Of a stretch of 8,146 nt of DNA, positions 5,858 to 8,146 are shown piece after piece. Every line of letters begins with the position of its first letter. The first letter of the stretch is position 1. The position numbers and the translations under genes were made by a program. The notes under the pieces were generated by a model. It was not told the origin of the DNA and searched no databases. It saw nothing but the letters and a program-made list of their open reading frames with translations. Origin of the DNA: an uncultured Selenomonadaceae bacterium (GTDB lineage: Bacteria > Bacillota > Negativicutes > Selenomonadales > Selenomonadaceae); assembly GCA_905233325.1 (NCBI GenBank), contig CAJODU010000067.1:1-8146 (forward strand), in the 5' to 3' direction.

Positions 5858-7021
5858 CTATTTCTGTGCCTTGAAACGCTCGCTATTTTTGAGAAGAGTA
5901 TCTTTCAAACGGCCTTCAATGGCAATCAGTTCCTTCTCTGCCTCTTGACGCTTGCGTCTGCCCTCATCTTGAATACGGACAGTCTCTTCAATGGTGGAGA
6001 TTAAGTCCTCATTGACTTTCTTGACGGTATCAATGTCAACAATGCCGCGCTCATTCTCCTTGGCGGTCTCTATGGTGTTCTGCTTGAGCATTTCGGCGTT
6101 GCGTTTGAGTAAATCATTGGTTGCGTCACTCACTGCGCGTTGAAGTTGAATTGTCGCTTGCTGGTTGCTCAATCCGAGGGCTATAACCATTTGATTCTTC
6201 CAAAGAGGTATAGTGTGATATATTGCCGATTGGACGCGATCTATAAGCACTCTGTCATTATTCTGTATCAGGCGAATTTGCGGTGCAGTCTGAATGGCTA
6301 AGGTTTTGCTGAGTTTGAGATCGTGTATTTTTTTCTCGAATCGATCAACACTCTGCTCAAAGTCACTGACAACCTGCACTGCCATAGGATCATTGGTCTC
6401 GGCTGCTTGTGCCTTCAACTTAGGCATTGTAACGTCACGCATTTCTTGAAGTTTTTCCTCACCGGCACGGATATAGAGCTGCAATTCTTTAAAATAACCG
6501 AGATTTTTTTCGTAGAGCGTGTCAAACATTACCACATCTTCCATAAGTTTGACCTTGGAACGCTCAAGCCCCTGCTCAATAACTTCAACCTGCGTGGAGA
6601 GCTTGTTATAGCCGTCCTTGATGTCCTGTGCCTTGTTGACGAGCCCGCTTATGAATGGGATATTTTCCAGAAAACTCTTCTTTTCGCTCGGATTAAAGCC
6701 GCGAACTTTACCAACCAAGTCATTCAAAAGCTCGCCGACCTGCCCGCTGTCTTTAGTGCGGACTTTTGAGAGTATGCTGTCCGAGAATTGAGCAATCTCT
6801 TTTTGAGCCTCAACGCCAAATTTAAGCGGTGTGCTTGTGTCCATAAGGTTTATATTGTCTTTGATTGTCTGGACTTTGCGCCTGTCGTCCGGCGATAGGG
6901 TTTCAACTTTCTGCGTCACTACGGCAATCTCTTGCTCCGGCACCACTGCCGTTGTCGTTGACTCTTGTGATTGTGATTGAGCCTTATTTTTCATTAAATC
7001 CTCTAAATTTATCTCTGCCAT
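5858..7021 (-). CDS. telA: TelA-family toxic anion resistance protein
   Basis: This is a 387-residue soluble, mostly alpha-helical protein of the TelA (tellurite resistance, YaaN-like) family. A Gln/Ser/Thr-rich N-terminal tail (about 11-30) precedes the family body. Recognisable blocks are a long helical region with FDTLYEKN and LYIRAGEEKL (about 166-191), TAPQIRLIQNND (245-256) and TIPLWKNQM (270-278), then C-terminal coiled coil (about 335-385). No membrane span or signal peptide is present. The biochemical activity of the family is unsettled; members are linked to tolerance of tellurite, cell-wall antibiotics and other envelope stress. The ATG is preceded by GGAGGG (7030-7035) at 8 nt. 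The gene lies 83 bp after xpaC on the same strand, the order also seen for xpaC-yaaN in Bacillus subtilis. It ends 22 bp from the converging CofE-like gene with no obvious hairpin terminator. Confidence 0.93.
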   Translation of the reverse strand: MAEINLEDLMKNKAQSQSQESTTTAVVPEQEIAVVTQKVETLSPDDRRKVQTIKDNINLMDTSTPLKFGVEAQKEIAQFSDSILSKVRTKDSGQVGELLNDLVGKVRGFNPSEKKSFLENIPFISGLVNKAQDIKDGYNKLSTQVEVIEQGLERSKVKLMEDVVMFDTLYEKNLGYFKELQLYIRAGEEKLQEMRDVTMPKLKAQAAETNDPMAVQVVSDFEQSVDRFEKKIHDLKLSKTLAIQTAPQIRLIQNNDRVLIDRVQSAIYHTIPLWKNQMVIALGLSNQQATIQLQRAVSDATNDLLKRNAEMLKQNTIETAKENERGIVDIDTVKKVNEDLISTIEETVRIQDEGRRKRQEAEKELIAIEGRLKDTLLKNSERFKAQK

Positions 7022-7104
7022 TTAATTTACCCTCCATTTTTTGTTGATATAGTTAAAAATTTCGTTGAGCTGACAAAACAAATATATTTCGACTTACCGG
7101 AGAA

Positions 7105-7809
7105 TTAATTATCGTCATCTTCGACATATTGCAGATAAAAATCATCAAGCGACATAAAAAGATAGCGAATACCCTCACAAAAGCCGATGAAGGACATCAA
7201 CGGAATCATCACAAATGTCAAGGATAGGAACAAGCGAAGGAAACCGGAGAAAGTCTTGCCGCGATAGAAGAGATGAGCACCAAGAGCTCCGAAGAAGATA
7301 GCCAGTGCGGATTGTACCAGCTTTCTGTGGATAACCATTGCCCGCTTGCCTTCAGGAATGATTGTCAACTTCTGCAAATCTGCAACAGGCCGCCCTATCT
7401 TTGGAGGCTTGCGTTTCCTGCCCAACTGCTTACTGTAGGGATTATAAATTTGATTGCCGTCCTCGTCAACAGTATCAAGGTCTAAAGCAATAGTCGGCCG
7501 CTTTATCCCCTCCGCGTCAAGCTGCTGCTCCATTACTTTAAGCTCCGCATCAACTGACAACATCTGATCATTGAGGACGTTCTCAAACTGTTCGGTGTAG
7601 GCCTCATCAAGTGAAGCCAGTGTACCCTTCATTCGTTCCTTGAGGTCTCTGACTTTATCGGTTGACAGTTCCGTTGCCTCAAGATCCTCATACTGTTGAA
7701 CTATCTTGACTGCTCTGTCTTGATAGTAGTCTATGAATTTGAACGCCGTCGGGATTCTTTCAGGGTGTTTTTCTAAATGCAGGATTAGATTCTTTGCTGT
7801 CCGCTGCAT
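7105..7809 (-). CDS. xpaC: XpaC-like protein with C-terminal TM2 domain, 3' part of a frameshifted gene
   Basis: This is a 234-residue reading frame from ATG 7809. Residues 1-101 match the C-terminal half of XpaC (5-bromo-4-chloroindolyl phosphate hydrolysis family): LEKHPERIP, FIDYYQDRAVKIVQQYEDLE, then a helix ending QQLDAEG. An acidic/proline-rich linker (about 102-160) leads to a TM2 domain (about 162-228) with FGALGAHLFYRGKTF and a second hydrophobic helix, ending in an acidic tail. The N-terminal half of XpaC is absent from this frame but is encoded just upstream in another frame. The ATG has only a weak AAGAG two nt away, so independent initiation is doubtful. Joined to the upstream frame with one base skipped, the product would be 333 residues. 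XpaC family members are typically about 200 residues, so the TM2 extension is an added domain. Confidence 0.82.
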   Translation of the reverse strand: MQRTAKNLILHLEKHPERIPTAFKFIDYYQDRAVKIVQQYEDLEATELSTDKVRDLKERMKGTLASLDEAYTEQFENVLNDQMLSVDAELKVMEQQLDAEGIKRPTIALDLDTVDEDGNQIYNPYSKQLGRKRKPPKIGRPVADLQKLTIIPEGKRAMVIHRKLVQSALAIFFGALGAHLFYRGKTFSGFLRLFLSLTFVMIPLMSFIGFCEGIRYLFMSLDDFYLQYVEDDDN

Positions 7810-8107
7810 TCTCTTGAGATGAATTCATTTCCTTGTCACCGAGTTTGTCCTGCTTAGACTGCAAGTATCTGAAATCAGTGATAGCCTTCTCAAAATTTTC
7901 ACTCAAAAATTGAGCCTTCTCCTCGTCTATGTCCTCAAGCGAGAGTTTGGGCGTTTTATTCTTGTTTCGCAAGGTCGATATTGAATATGCACCGAGTGCA
8001 AGGCCGCCTATCAGTACAGTCATTCCAAGCCTCGGCCAGTCATCAGCCGCACCTATCCCGCCGAATATTATCATCATAATCGAAAATATTATATTGAAGT
8101 ATTGCAC
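7760..8107 (-). CDS. xpaC: XpaC-like protein, N-terminal part of a frameshifted gene
   Basis: This is a 115-residue reading frame from GTG 8107, with GGAGG (8115-8119) 7 nt upstream. Two membrane helices (about residues 3-20 and 27-43) are followed by a basic turn RNKNKTPK. The XpaC-like segment LSLEDIDEEKAQFLSENFEKAITDFRYLQ (described by its ends: L55 to Q83) then leads to LGDKEM (89-94). After M94 the frame runs into 21 residues of polar sequence with no family character and stops at 7760, inside the next reading frame. The natural continuation (IHLKRMQRTAKNL) lies in the +1 frame from about 7824, so this is the 5' part of one xpaC gene covering 7105-8107 and not a separate gene. Confidence 0.75.
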   Translation of the reverse strand: MQYFNIIFSIMMIIFGGIGAADDWPRLGMTVLIGGLALGAYSISTLRNKNKTPKLSLEDIDEEKAQFLSENFEKAITDFRYLQSKQDKLGDKEMNSSQENAADSKESNPAFRKTP

Positions 8108-8145
8108 AGGAACACCTCCAAGACTTTCTCAATGTCTTGATTGTA
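8089..8145 (-). CDS. possible C-terminal tail of an upstream gene, partial
   Basis: From the right edge one minus-strand frame stays open for 18 codons (ending DIEKVLEVFLCNTSI) and stops at 8089, 19 bp inside the xpaC reading frame. One of the other two frames stops within six codons. The amphipathic pattern and GC-ending codons look protein-like, so an overlapping upstream gene is possible, but the stretch is too short to be sure. Confidence 0.25.
   Translation of the reverse strand, partial: YNQDIEKVLEVFLCNTSI
8119..8139 (-). promoter_or_regulatory. small hairpin next to the xpaC ribosome binding site
   Basis: CAAGAC (8119-8124) and GTCTTG (8134-8139) form a 6-bp perfect stem with a 9-nt loop, directly adjoining the GGAGG of xpaC (8115-8119). 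It could modulate translation of xpaC, but it may also be chance within the end of an upstream coding region. Confidence 0.3.
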
Positions 8146-8146
8146 T

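Noticed and set aside
6323..6769. Plus-strand open frame of 148 codons inside telA
   Set aside because: It lies fully opposite the well-supported telA gene, has no ribosome binding site and reads like a reverse shadow (Leu/Phe-rich with no family motif).
7022..7104. Separate promoter for telA in the gap after xpaC
   Set aside because: TTGTCA (7071-7076) and TATATC (7046-7051) on the minus strand are 19 bp apart and poor matches, so co-transcription with xpaC is simpler.

Overview
The window looks like chromosomal sequence from a low-to-mid G+C Bacillota bacterium. Strong AGGAGG/GGAGG-type ribosome binding sites, near-consensus sigma-A promoters, AT-rich spacers, GTG/TTG starts and an XpaC/TelA pair all fit that. 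A diderm Negativicutes (Selenomonas/Phascolarctobacterium-like) host is my best guess from the gene set, but it is an inference and not proven by the window.

Layout: The left edge holds the 5' 41 bases of a tRNA-Val(GAC) gene on the minus strand with its own promoter. Divergent from it, on the plus strand, a promoter at 181-208 drives an unknown membrane-anchored protein (248-817). This is followed by a family II (DHH, Mn/Co-dependent) inorganic pyrophosphatase carrying an N-terminal signal peptide, so it is apparently exported. A second strong promoter (1966-1994) drives a metal-transport cluster: a 64-aa membrane-anchored coiled-coil protein (2041), an HMA_2-type domain protein without the CxxC metal site (about 2347), a 176-aa membrane-associated protein (2636), and a P1B-type metal ATPase (3163-5121) with a Ser-Cys-Gly motif in place of the usual CPx. 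A CofE-like (F420-0:glutamate ligase family) protein (5167-5835) follows in the same direction with no terminator visible between.

On the minus strand, converging on this cluster with a 22-bp gap, lie telA (5858-7021) and, upstream of it, xpaC. The xpaC locus reads in two overlapping frames (8107-7760 and 7809-7105). Skipping a single base near 7824 joins them into one continuous 333-residue XpaC-TM2 protein, so the gene is broken, misread in sequencing, or recoded.

How the genes may work together: the 2041-5121 genes look like one metal efflux/export unit in which the metal-handling accessory domains are separate proteins. The exported pyrophosphatase next door needs Mn or Co outside the cytoplasm, which raises the speculative idea that the ATPase supplies metal for exported enzymes. 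XpaC and TelA are a recurrent bacterial pair linked to envelope stress and toxic-anion tolerance. No insertion sequence, CRISPR array, prophage gene or defence gene was recognised.
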